Shown here piece by piece: positions 26,509 to 34,915 of a stretch of 35,816 nt of DNA (positions are counted from its first letter, which is position 1; every line of letters begins with the position of its first letter). The stretch covers positions 1 to 35,816 of the forward strand of contig JAOTSC010000011.1 in assembly GCA_030247525.1 (NCBI GenBank), in the 5' to 3' direction. Origin of the DNA: a bacterium (lineage in GTDB: Bacteria; Electryoneota; JAOADG01). The notes under the pieces were generated by a model, which worked only from the letters and a program-made list of their open reading frames with translations, was not told where the DNA came from and ran no database searches. The position numbers and the translations under genes are program-made.

Positions 26509-27852
26509 TTATTGCATCTTCTGCCATAGTATTTGCGATAACTCGCGCGATTTCGCGACGATACCCTCAAGATCGAGATCGAGTGTTAGTTGTTTGTTTC
26601 GCATTAAAATGTTGCCGTTTACAATCGTCGTATCGACTGCCGCATTGGCGATACCGAATACTAAATGACCAAACAGTGTCTCATTATTGAAGGGGGTCGG
26701 CGGATCGTAATCGACTAAGATGATATCGGCGGCAGCGCCTTCGGTGAGTTCTCCGATTTTTTGATTCCAAAGGTTCGACGCCAGTTTCGCATTGTTTACA
26801 AAAAGCGTATTCACGGTTTCGATAAACGCGGCAGATGCATCGTCATTCCGGAGATGCTGACACCACAAGGCAACGCGCAGCTCTTCCGGCATCTTCACCG
26901 TCATCGCATCGGTGCCTAATACGACCTGCACGCCAGCTTGCGACAGCTTGAGCATATCCATGATACCGACAGCGTTGTTTAAGTTCGATTGCGGATTGTG
27001 TGCAACATAAGTACCCGTCTCCGCAAGCAATTCGATTTCCTTATCATTGACATGGACGCAATGAGCGGCAATACTCTGTTCGCCTAAAATGCTAAAATCG
27101 TGCAGCCGCTCGATGACTCGTTTGCCATACTTATTCTGCGTGATTGTTTGATCGGCAACCGCTTCCGCCGCATGAATGTGAAAGCCAGCTCCAACTTGTA
27201 TTCCGGCAGATGCCGCACGTTGCAGCGTCGCATCGGTCAGCGTGAACGAGGCATGTAGACCAAACAGCGCACGGAGAAGATTCGCCTCCGACCGATTGCA
27301 TTCCTGCAGGAAATTGATATTCTCATCGATTCCTTCTTGCGCAACTTGTTCGCCGTCGCGATCCGACACTTCGTAGCATAAACAGGCGCGAAGTCGACAA
27401 TCGGTTACCGCTTGCGCGATAGCAGACAGCGAGCCGCGCACCGCAAGCGGACTGGCGTGATGGTCGATGAATGTCGTCGTGCCGTGGCGAATCGCCTCGA
27501 TAAGCGCGATGTATGCACTGTATCGACAATCTTCCAATGTCAATGCTTTATCGAGTTTCCACCAGAGTGTGCGCAGCTTTCCGGGAAAATCGGGTACCGC
27601 TTCCAACCAATACATCCCGCGCGCGAACGTGCTATAGAAATGCATGTGAGCGTTGATGTAGCCGGGCATCACCAACTTGCCAGCAGCCGAAATCTCGATG
27701 TCGGCATGAGCGGTACATTCCGAATCGGGCATGATTGCGGAGATTATTCCTTGCTCAATCAGGACGGAATGATTTGGCAAAACCCGTGGATTATTGCCCA
27801 ACGTGATCACCGTTCCATTCCGGATTAGAAGAGTTGTTTGTGGATTTTTCAT
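26509..27852 (-). CDS. ssnA: SsnA-type aminohydrolase of purine clusters
   Basis: A 447-residue amidohydrolase in the SsnA/guanine-deaminase group (E. coli SsnA is 442). Metal-binding motifs are NAHMHFYSTFARGM, HIHAAE, AAHCVHV and LGTDAM. It likely deaminates or hydrolyses a purine-ring intermediate in the anaerobic degradation route; the precise substrate is not settled. Its ATG at 27852 overlaps the upstream stop as TGATG, and the longer in-frame start lies inside that gene. The ORF is intact. Confidence 0.9.
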   Translation of the reverse strand: MKNPQTTLLIRNGTVITLGNNPRVLPNHSVLIEQGIISAIMPDSECTAHADIEISAAGKLVMPGYINAHMHFYSTFARGMYWLEAVPDFPGKLRTLWWKLDKALTLEDCRYSAYIALIEAIRHGTTTFIDHHASPLAVRGSLSAIAQAVTDCRLRACLCYEVSDRDGEQVAQEGIDENINFLQECNRSEANLLRALFGLHASFTLTDATLQRAASAGIQVGAGFHIHAAEAVADQTITQNKYGKRVIERLHDFSILGEQSIAAHCVHVNDKEIELLAETGTYVAHNPQSNLNNAVGIMDMLKLSQAGVQVVLGTDAMTVKMPEELRVALWCQHLRNDDASAAFIETVNTLFVNNAKLASNLWNQKIGELTEGAAADIILVDYDPPTPFNNETLFGHLVFGIANAAVDTTIVNGNILMRNKQLTLDLDLEGIVAKSRELSQILWQKMQ

Positions 27853-30343
27853 CAATGCTCCCGCAATACGGATAACTCTTGTTCGGAACGGGGTCGCATA
27901 TACAATGCTCCGGAGAAGCACTTCTGCATACAGAGTGAACAACCGATGCACTTCGATGGGTCAGTGACCGGAATCTGCTCGTCGGTTAGTTCGATTGCGA
28001 GATACGGGCAGCGAGTACAATTACCGCAGTGCTTGCAAAGTAATGGATCGACCGCAGAGATTTTCTTAGTGGCAGTTATTTCATCGAATTGCAGGATCGG
28101 AAATGGCAGGGCACAACCGATGAGTTCCGATATAGAGAGGAATCCACGATCCTGCAGGAGATAACTCAAACCAGAATGCAACTCGTCGATAATGCCGTAT
28201 CCGTATTTCAAAACGATGGTACAGAATTGCACGGTGGATGCGCCTAAGGCGAGGAAATTTGCTGCCGATTTATAATCCATCGGGCCGCCATTTCCTGAAA
28301 TAGTAACCCCGCTCCCCGCCGCCTTTGCCAATGTCAGATTACTTATCGGCGTAACGCCATCCCCGGATAGCCCCACGACGTATCCATCGTCCCAGTTACG
28401 ATGCCCGGGACGAAACTCGAGCGCCGGAAAACTGTTTGCTAACGTCACGCCCGCTTTTTTGTTGGGATAGCGCGTCAATACTTCATGAATTGCCTGTAGT
28501 ATCGGTTGAATCGCGGTTACCGCGCCGGTTAACTTGAACAACTTAGGTACATTCGGATCGGAGATTTTCATCACCCAATCGATAATTTTCGCCGTTAGTT
28601 CGGCATTCTGCGAGACGATATCGCCGTGAGTGCCATCTCCGCCCTGGGGACAAGAGAGGCTATACTCAATTCCCATCGCCCCAGCTGCTTCCAGCTTACG
28701 GGTGTTCGATTGCCAAATGTTGCGATCATACTCATCGTCGCCGGAAACCGGGCCACCAGTGGAAGCAATGGTTAGTCGATCCGGAAACTCGCGTACCAAT
28801 TTCTCAATCTCGCCGCAAACCCGTTGCAAAGAGTGTCCGGAAACGTTATCGCAATTGCCATAGGTAAGTTTGTTGTGTATGAACATGTACTCGGCGGGAA
28901 TATGGATAGGTACATCATCGAATGCGGTTTTCATCACACCGCCCGGCCAACCGGCACGATAGGCTTTTGCCATCTGCTCGTAACCGTCGGTTGGTGGTGC
29001 TGCCGATAGCAAAAACGGAGACGCAATCGTACGACCGAAAAACGACGAGGTTAAGGGAACCGGCAATAGTTTTCGTCCCAGCAATGTAATCCGGCTTTTG
29101 ACGGGCTTCTCCGGGATGGGTCGCGCCTCGACCAAATGCAATTGTTCGAGAATATTTTGGGCGGCGTTTTTACCCGCAGCAACCGCTTCCACGACAGTCG
29201 TCGGACCATTCGAGCAATCGCCAGCGTAGAGAATATTCGGATGATCGACCCGAGGTTGGGTATTTCTTGCTCCGATTGCTATCACGACAAAATCGGCTTT
29301 TCGGGAAATCGAAGGTTCTTGCTCAACCGGTACAACCGCCCGGGGACTGAATTCCAGACCATCGGGCAATTCGACGCTGGATGTTTCTACTCCGGTAATT
29401 TTCTCATCGGCAACCAGTATCGCGTTTACTTTAGTACGTTCGATTAACTGGACACCGGAATGTCGAAGCTCCTTCCATTCAAATTCAGTAAGCGGTAACT
29501 CCGACAATTTCTCCAGCGCGATCATCGTAACCTGCGAACCCGCTCGAATCGCCGTTATAGCGCAATCGACCGCGATAGCGCCACCACCGATTACTACGAC
29601 TTTTTTCGAGGACAACGCTGAATGATCTTGTTGCTTGAGAAATGCTTTCCATGTTGTCGAATATTCGATGTTAGGAATTGGTAGAGTCAACGGTTCGGGT
29701 AATCCCGTCGCGACAATCACAGCGTGATACCCTTGCGATAACAGCGTTTCCGGGTGTTCGACCGATTCGTGGAAACGAAACTCGATGTTACCCAATTGAC
29801 GAATGAAATTGAGATCGGCGTCCAATATGGCGGGGTCGAGTCGATAGGAGGGAATCCAGCGGCACATTCCACCCGCTTCACTCTCCGCATCAAACAGCGT
29901 GACATCGCACCCAGCTTGCGCCAAGACTGCCGCTGCGCCTAATCCAGCAGGTCCACACCCGACGATTGCTACTCGTTTTCCGGTTGGTTTCGCGATGGTA
30001 AAGTCCGCGATTTGCGAATGTTCGCGAGCCTTCCGAATGATCGTCGATTGCACTGCCGGGATTCCACTGAGCGATCCATCGTCCGGTACACACACGCTTT
30101 CATGCAATGATAATCGGGGCAAACACTACCACAGATTCCCCCTAATGGATTGCTGCCAAGGATGATTGCGGCTGCCCGGGTGTAATCGAAACTTGCGCCA
30201 ACTTTGGCAGCCATGATAAAATCGGCGGGCGAACAATCGGCAGGACAGGCGTTGCGACACGGCTTTTCCTCGCAAAATTCGCATTTCGCTGTTTCGCGTT
30301 TGAACTGAGCATCGGTAAGAAACATCGATTCGGCAAGATTCAT
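27852..30343 (-). pseudogene. PreT-PreA (dihydropyrimidine-dehydrogenase-like) fused iron-sulfur flavoprotein, frameshifted
   Basis: About 831 codons in two frames. Residues 1-90 (from ATG 30343) are the N-terminal iron-sulfur domain (AKCEFCEEKPCRNACP, CGSVCPDYHCMKAC). After the shift comes an FAD/NAD domain (AIVGCGPAGLGAA, VVVIGGGAIAVDCA), then an FMN TIM-barrel with LSCPQG, and finally two [4Fe-4S] ferredoxin motifs (CKHCGNCTRCP, CIGCSLCMQKC). This is the order of mammalian DPD and of fused PreT+PreA; E. coli YgfK has a different order. The frame changes near 30071-30085, around GATGGATC. Restoring one GATG unit would rejoin the frames into TMDGSLSGIP. It occupies the YgfK position between ssnA and the xanthine dehydrogenase genes. 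The lesion could be a true deletion or a sequence error. Confidence 0.82.
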
Positions 30344-30363
30344 ACAATAGACTTTCTTTCGGT

Positions 30364-32700
30364 TTACTGGTTCGTCGCGTCGCGCAATTTTTCCGCAGCC
30401 AGTAGAATTGCTTCCGGTGTTGCTGGGTGTGAAAGCTTCACGGGAGTTCCCGTCTTTGCGATCGATGCAAGTGCATTCTGAATTGCAAAGAAACAAGCTT
30501 CGCCATAGATCAAGGGCGGCTCGCCGATGCCTTTACTTTGCCGGACGCTGGCATACTCCCGTTCACATTCCACCAATTCAACGGTCATTCGCTCGGGTAC
30601 ATCCTGGATGGTTGGCAACTTGTATGTTGACGGAGAGATTGCTAAGTAATGTCCCTTCTCTGGGTCGTAAGGAAGTTCTTCCATCGTACACCAGCCGACT
30701 CCTTGCGTAAATGCGCCAACGATTTGTCCGCGGTCGATTTCCGGATTAAGCGATTTGCCGCATTCATGCAATAGGTGGACATCGAGCATCCGAAAATTGC
30801 CATTCCTCAAATCGATTTCTACATGTACGAGTCCGCACCCATACACGAAATAGAAAAATGGCGAACCATGATACTTCTCGCGATCAAAGAAAATATCCGG
30901 TGTGCGATAGTATCCGTGAGCGCCTAACGGCACTCGCTCCAAATAGGCTGTATGAATTATTTCGACAAATGAGTAAACCCGCTGGGGAAAATTTGTTGCG
31001 TAAACTTGATTGTCCAGAAAAACTATCTCGTCAACCGTAACGGACTGGTGAAACTCTTTCTCATACTTTACAGCAGCGACATTCGCTAACCGATTACGAA
31101 GCTCAATCGCGGCTGTACGGGCGGCATTTCCGTTCAAGTCGCTGCCGGAGGATGCCGCGGTCGGCGAAGCGTTGCCGACCCGTTTTGTATTCGACGACTC
31201 GACCCGGATATGCGAGAGCGAGATACCCAATTCCGCTGAAACAACTTGCGCGACTTTGGTATTCAGCGCCTGACCCATCTCAATACCGCCGTGACTGAGC
31301 GATACGGTGCCATCCTGATAAATCCACACCAACGCCGATGCTTGATTTAGAAACGATGCTGTAAAGGATATTCCGAATTTTATCGGAAGGATCGATACAC
31401 CCCGTTTGACATCGGAATGCTCAGCGTTGAATTTCGCGTTGTCGGCGAGCAGCTCCTCGTACTTCGCGTCTTTGGTTAATTGAGTGAGCAATGCGCGGTT
31501 GGACGCTTCCTGCACGATTTCACCGAAGGGGGTAGTTTGCCCACTTTCATAAAGATTTCGTAGGCGAATCGTTAACGGGTCGAGATGTAGCTTCTCCGCA
31601 ATCCGTTCGATAGCCGTTTCGATCGCAAATATTCCCTGCGGTGCGCCAAAGCCGCGGAACGCAGTGTTCGGCGGCAAATTCGTGCGACAGGCTCGGCCAG
31701 TGATTTTAACATTCGGTAAGAAATATGCGTTGTCGGCGTGCAACATCGCTCGATCCAGAATTGCCAGCGACAAATCGACGCATGCTCCGCCATTCGCATT
31801 GAGTTCCACTTCGTAAGCGGTGATACGCCCATCATACTTACAACCGATGCGGAAGCGAATCTCGAAGGGGTGTCGTTTCCCGGTTGCAATCATGTCCTCT
31901 TTGCGATTGAGGACAAGTTCCACCGGCTTCCCTGTGCGATTACACCCAAGCGCGGCAAGGCATGACCAGAGCACTGGAGAACGTTCTTTTCCACCAAAAC
32001 CGCCACCGATACGGGGAACGTCGACGACGATATCCGAACACTGTAATCCCAACACTCGTGCCGCGATTTCCTGCACTTCCGATGCACTCTGGGTCGACGA
32101 ATACAAAGTGATTTCACGGTCTTCGCCCGGTACTGCGAGGCAACGTTGCGTCTCAAGATAGAAATGTTCCTGTCCGCCGGTTGTTAACGTTTCTTCGACA
32201 ATGCAATCCGCCTCGGCGAAGCCGTCCGCGAGATTGCCGCGCGCGATGATGCGGGGTTGAACAAACAAACTGTTTCGCGCAATCGCTTCGGCGATTGTGA
32301 GCACTGGTTCTAACGGTTCATATTCGATTTGAATCGCATTCACGCCTTGTTCGGCTATCCACAACGTTTCGGCGATAACAATCGCTATCGGTTGTCCGAT
32401 GTAAAGTACTTCGGAGGCTGCTAATAACGGTTCATCGGGTTGAATGTGTCCAATCTGGTTTACACCAGGAATATCGTGATGGGTTAGTACCGCCGATATG
32501 CCCACGATTTTTTTCGCTTCTGTTACGTCGACATTAACGATTCGGGCATGGGCATGCTGACTAAACAACAATTTCGCATACAGTTTCGGTGTGCCGGTTG
32601 GCATATCGTCGACAAACCGCGATGTACCACTGAGATGTAAATGTCCCGAGAGATGGTGGGGAGAACGATTTTCACGATTGGATTCGGAGTTGTCACTCAT
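30364..32700 (-). CDS. xdhB: Xanthine dehydrogenase molybdopterin-binding subunit (enzyme 2)
   Basis: A 778-residue Mo subunit of canonical bacterial xanthine dehydrogenase type. It shows GGQEHFYLETQ, GGGFGGKERSP, the Glu in LNRKEDM, KRHPFEIRF, the arginine region NTAFRGFGAPQ, ISFTASFLNQASALV, GGIEMGQALNTKV and the catalytic Glu in KGIGEPPLIYG. This full set predicts hypoxanthine/xanthine hydroxylation. The start overlaps the stop of the small subunit by 8 bp, with GGAGGA upstream. It is the second gene after the operon promoter. The C-terminus is intact. Confidence 0.95.
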   Translation of the reverse strand: MSDNSESNRENRSPHHLSGHLHLSGTSRFVDDMPTGTPKLYAKLLFSQHAHARIVNVDVTEAKKIVGISAVLTHHDIPGVNQIGHIQPDEPLLAASEVLYIGQPIAIVIAETLWIAEQGVNAIQIEYEPLEPVLTIAEAIARNSLFVQPRIIARGNLADGFAEADCIVEETLTTGGQEHFYLETQRCLAVPGEDREITLYSSTQSASEVQEIAARVLGLQCSDIVVDVPRIGGGFGGKERSPVLWSCLAALGCNRTGKPVELVLNRKEDMIATGKRHPFEIRFRIGCKYDGRITAYEVELNANGGACVDLSLAILDRAMLHADNAYFLPNVKITGRACRTNLPPNTAFRGFGAPQGIFAIETAIERIAEKLHLDPLTIRLRNLYESGQTTPFGEIVQEASNRALLTQLTKDAKYEELLADNAKFNAEHSDVKRGVSILPIKFGISFTASFLNQASALVWIYQDGTVSLSHGGIEMGQALNTKVAQVVSAELGISLSHIRVESSNTKRVGNASPTAASSGSDLNGNAARTAAIELRNRLANVAAVKYEKEFHQSVTVDEIVFLDNQVYATNFPQRVYSFVEIIHTAYLERVPLGAHGYYRTPDIFFDREKYHGSPFFYFVYGCGLVHVEIDLRNGNFRMLDVHLLHECGKSLNPEIDRGQIVGAFTQGVGWCTMEELPYDPEKGHYLAISPSTYKLPTIQDVPERMTVELVECEREYASVRQSKGIGEPPLIYGEACFFAIQNALASIAKTGTPVKLSHPATPEAILLAAEKLRDATNQ

Positions 32701-34183
32701 GATTTCCTCCGATTGATTTTACGCTCGCAGTAAGCTTCGATAGATGGTAGCGAATATGATTCTTGAGGAGGATTCGACGGTATTCTGCCGAACCACGCAC
32801 ATCCGAGATTGGATGAAACACTCGCAATACAGTGTCTTGGCATTCTCGAATCACTGTTTCGTCGGGAATTCTCCTAAGCAATAATTGCGGTAAATCGTTA
32901 CACAACATCGGTGTCTTAGCAACACCACCAAAGGCGAACCGACATGCCACGATGCGACCATCGATGATGTTTGCAGTGAATGCAGAGTTAACGGAGGCGA
33001 TATCTACGGCCACCCGTTTCGACGATTTCCAAAAAGATGCAAAATCACTTGCAACAGGAATTCGGATAGTTGTTATCACCTCATCCGGTTGCAGCGCTGT
33101 TTTCCGGTAATCGAGATAAAAGTCATCTATCGGTATTTCGCGGGTACCGCGGGGAGATAACAACTCGATAATTGCGCCATACGCCAGTAGTGCGACCGAG
33201 CCATCGGCAATGGGTGAAGCATGAGCAACATTGCCGGCTAACGTCGCGACATTGCGGATTTGATGGGAACCAAGCATCTGTAACGCGTCACAAAGCATCG
33301 GTAAATGCTGACGAATGTCCAAACTCGTCAACAACTCCTGCATTGTCACTGCGCCACCGATGAAAACGTTATCCCCAACCCGTTCCAACCGTTTCAACTC
33401 CGGGATTGTTGATAGATCGATTAAGTGTTGCGCAAATTTTCGATGAACATTTTGTTCGACAAAAACATCTGTGCCCCCATTTACAAAGCGGAACTCATTT
33501 CTTGTGAGCGAAGATAGAACGGTGGTCAACTCGGAATAAGATACAGGCTTGTGATAGGAAATCGTTTCGCGGATCTCTTTGCTGTTTTGGAAGTGTGGTT
33601 CGATTTTTTTTGCAAACGATTGTAATTGCATTGCAACTTCGGTGCAGTAATCGGGAAGAATTGCATTCGGAGAATTGCGTTGTAGCGTATGGGTAATATC
33701 GCGTGCGGCACTCAGAATCGTTATGTAACCGGTGCACCGACATAGATTTCCTTCTAACGCAGTCTTTATTTGCTGTTCGGTTGGATCCGCGATTTCAGCG
33801 AACAAACAAAACATCGACATGACAATCCCGGGCGTACAATACCCGCATTGTACCGCATGATTATCCAAGAGTTTCTGTTGGATCAAGTGGAGGGAACCGC
33901 TGTCAGCCAACCCCTCTACGGTTATCACTACTTTACCATGTAACTGAATTGCCGCAAATAGACAGGAGTTAATAGCACGATACCGGAAGTGTTGGTGGTT
34001 CCACTCTCCGATTGCAATGGTACAGGCGCCGCAATCCCCTTCGGCACAACCTTCCTTAACCCCACGCAAATGCATTCGTTCCCGCAGCAATTCCAATGCC
34101 GTTTCATCGGGACGAACGGATTCCTCCCGCAATGCTCCATTGAGGTAAAAAGCGATTCGGTAGTTTCTGTTCGCTACTTCCAT
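32693..34183 (-). CDS. xdhA: Xanthine dehydrogenase small subunit, fused 2Fe-2S and FAD domains
   Basis: A 496-residue protein combining two [2Fe-2S] clusters (Cys46, Cys51, Cys54 with a fourth near 74; then QCGYC and CRC) with a CO-dehydrogenase-type FAD domain from about residue 205 (NGGTDVFV, TLAGNVAHASPIADG). It passes electrons from the Mo subunit to NAD or another acceptor. It is the promoter-proximal gene of the purine operon. A TTG eleven codons earlier is open, but ATG at 34183 has GGAG six bases upstream and matches family length. The FAD-binding region of the predicted fold is complete. Confidence 0.94.
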   Translation of the reverse strand: MEVANRNYRIAFYLNGALREESVRPDETALELLRERMHLRGVKEGCAEGDCGACTIAIGEWNHQHFRYRAINSCLFAAIQLHGKVVITVEGLADSGSLHLIQQKLLDNHAVQCGYCTPGIVMSMFCLFAEIADPTEQQIKTALEGNLCRCTGYITILSAARDITHTLQRNSPNAILPDYCTEVAMQLQSFAKKIEPHFQNSKEIRETISYHKPVSYSELTTVLSSLTRNEFRFVNGGTDVFVEQNVHRKFAQHLIDLSTIPELKRLERVGDNVFIGGAVTMQELLTSLDIRQHLPMLCDALQMLGSHQIRNVATLAGNVAHASPIADGSVALLAYGAIIELLSPRGTREIPIDDFYLDYRKTALQPDEVITTIRIPVASDFASFWKSSKRVAVDIASVNSAFTANIIDGRIVACRFAFGGVAKTPMLCNDLPQLLLRRIPDETVIRECQDTVLRVFHPISDVRGSAEYRRILLKNHIRYHLSKLTASVKSIGGNHE

Positions 34184-34352
34184 TTCCACTCCCACACAAA
34201 ACGGTAGTGGTTTCAAAATGTTATGAGAATAACAACCAGCTTCGGCGAAAATTCATCAGCCAAGCGGGCATCGGTTTCTGTGTCGTCGAAGGAGTTTGGG
34301 TAACGTGGCGAGACCGCGATGGGGGACGTCCGTTGCTTACTGTAAAAAATAC

Positions 34353-34368
34353 GGCAAGTTTCTTGCCA
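34353..34368 (-). promoter_or_regulatory. Sigma-54-type promoter of the purine operon
   Basis: On the minus strand TGGCAAGAAACTTGCC has the -24 GG and -12 GC dinucleotides ten bases apart, with TGGCA and TTGC, matching the sigma-54 consensus closely. The predicted start would leave a leader of about 155 bp before xdhA. The E. coli purine cluster includes a sigma-54 activator (YgeV), which fits. The same bases form a perfect hairpin (GGCAAG/CTTGCC) with a T-rich stretch following, so an attenuator function is an alternative reading. No sigma-54 activator gene lies in the window. Confidence 0.6.
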
Positions 34369-34389
34369 TCACAACTATCACTTACGAAT

Positions 34390-34437
34390 AACAGTTTTCG
34401 CAACAGCAAAATCAAAGAAGAACTTAAGAAAACTGTT
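34390..34437. repeat. 10-bp inverted repeat upstream of the sigma-54 promoter
   Basis: AACAGTTTTC (34390-34399) and GAAAACTGTT (34428-34437) are perfect inverted copies with a 28-bp spacer, centred about 45 bp upstream of the sigma-54 -24 element. Position and symmetry suit an activator-binding site. A hairpin in a transcript is also possible but the spacer is long. Confidence 0.55.
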
Positions 34438-34915
34438 TTATGCCTTTATTGCATTACGTTGTTGATGAACTATATATTCACAAATAATCATATAATTATA
34501 TTGCTAACTAAAATTCGTCTCATATATCTGGTTTTCTATCAACATCTACGATCATATTGCGCAAATATTCACAATAAGAACACTATTCATTGATAATACG
34601 ATAATCATGTCTGTGGTCGTCAGAACCTCTTGAGGAGACCTGTGACTATTTCAATTTACACTAATACTATCGACATTCACATTTGTTTTTCGTAAAAGTT
34701 GTTTTTTACAATATCCCTTCAGGGGTTATCGATAATTCATTTCTCTAAACAAACAACGCAATAGCAAATTACTCTTGCATGCCATCTTTTCTAAGTGCTT
34801 AATAAAGCTTGCCTTTTTGTTGAATCATCGTATCTTTCAAGTGGCATCCTTGTTTTACCCCCTCGCTTGCCATCCCATCAGTACTCATCCCTCAGTTAAC
34901 TACCATGGAGGAGTT

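Larger units (their letters stand above)
34184..34915. other. Divergent intergenic control region
   Basis: 732 bp between the purine operon and the porin-like gene. The half near xdhA holds the sigma-54-type promoter and inverted repeat annotated separately. The rest is strongly AT-rich (34435-34600) with no convincing coding frame. A short palindrome CCTCTTGAGG lies at about 34629-34638. I see no tRNA or recognisable riboswitch. A clear promoter for the porin-like gene could not be picked out. Confidence 0.6.

Noticed and set aside
30071-30085. Programmed frameshift in the DPD-like gene
   Set aside because: There is no slippery run or strong downstream structure; a simple deletion in a GATG repeat or a sequence error explains it better.
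34346-34368. Pure intrinsic terminator on the minus strand
   Set aside because: The hairpin has only a 6-bp stem and an interrupted T-run, and there is no minus-strand gene to its right in the window; the sigma-54 match is more specific. Kept as an alternative in the promoter entry.
34207-34593. 128-codon plus-strand open frame upstream of the porin-like gene
   Set aside because: It begins inside the region opposite the xdhA start and runs through the promoter and AT-rich stretch, with low-complexity hydrophobic content, no ribosome site and no recognisable family.
34842-34857. Sigma-54-like promoter TGGCATCCTTGTTTTA for the porin-like gene
   Set aside because: The -24 half fits but the -12 half lacks the GC dinucleotide, which is nearly invariant.
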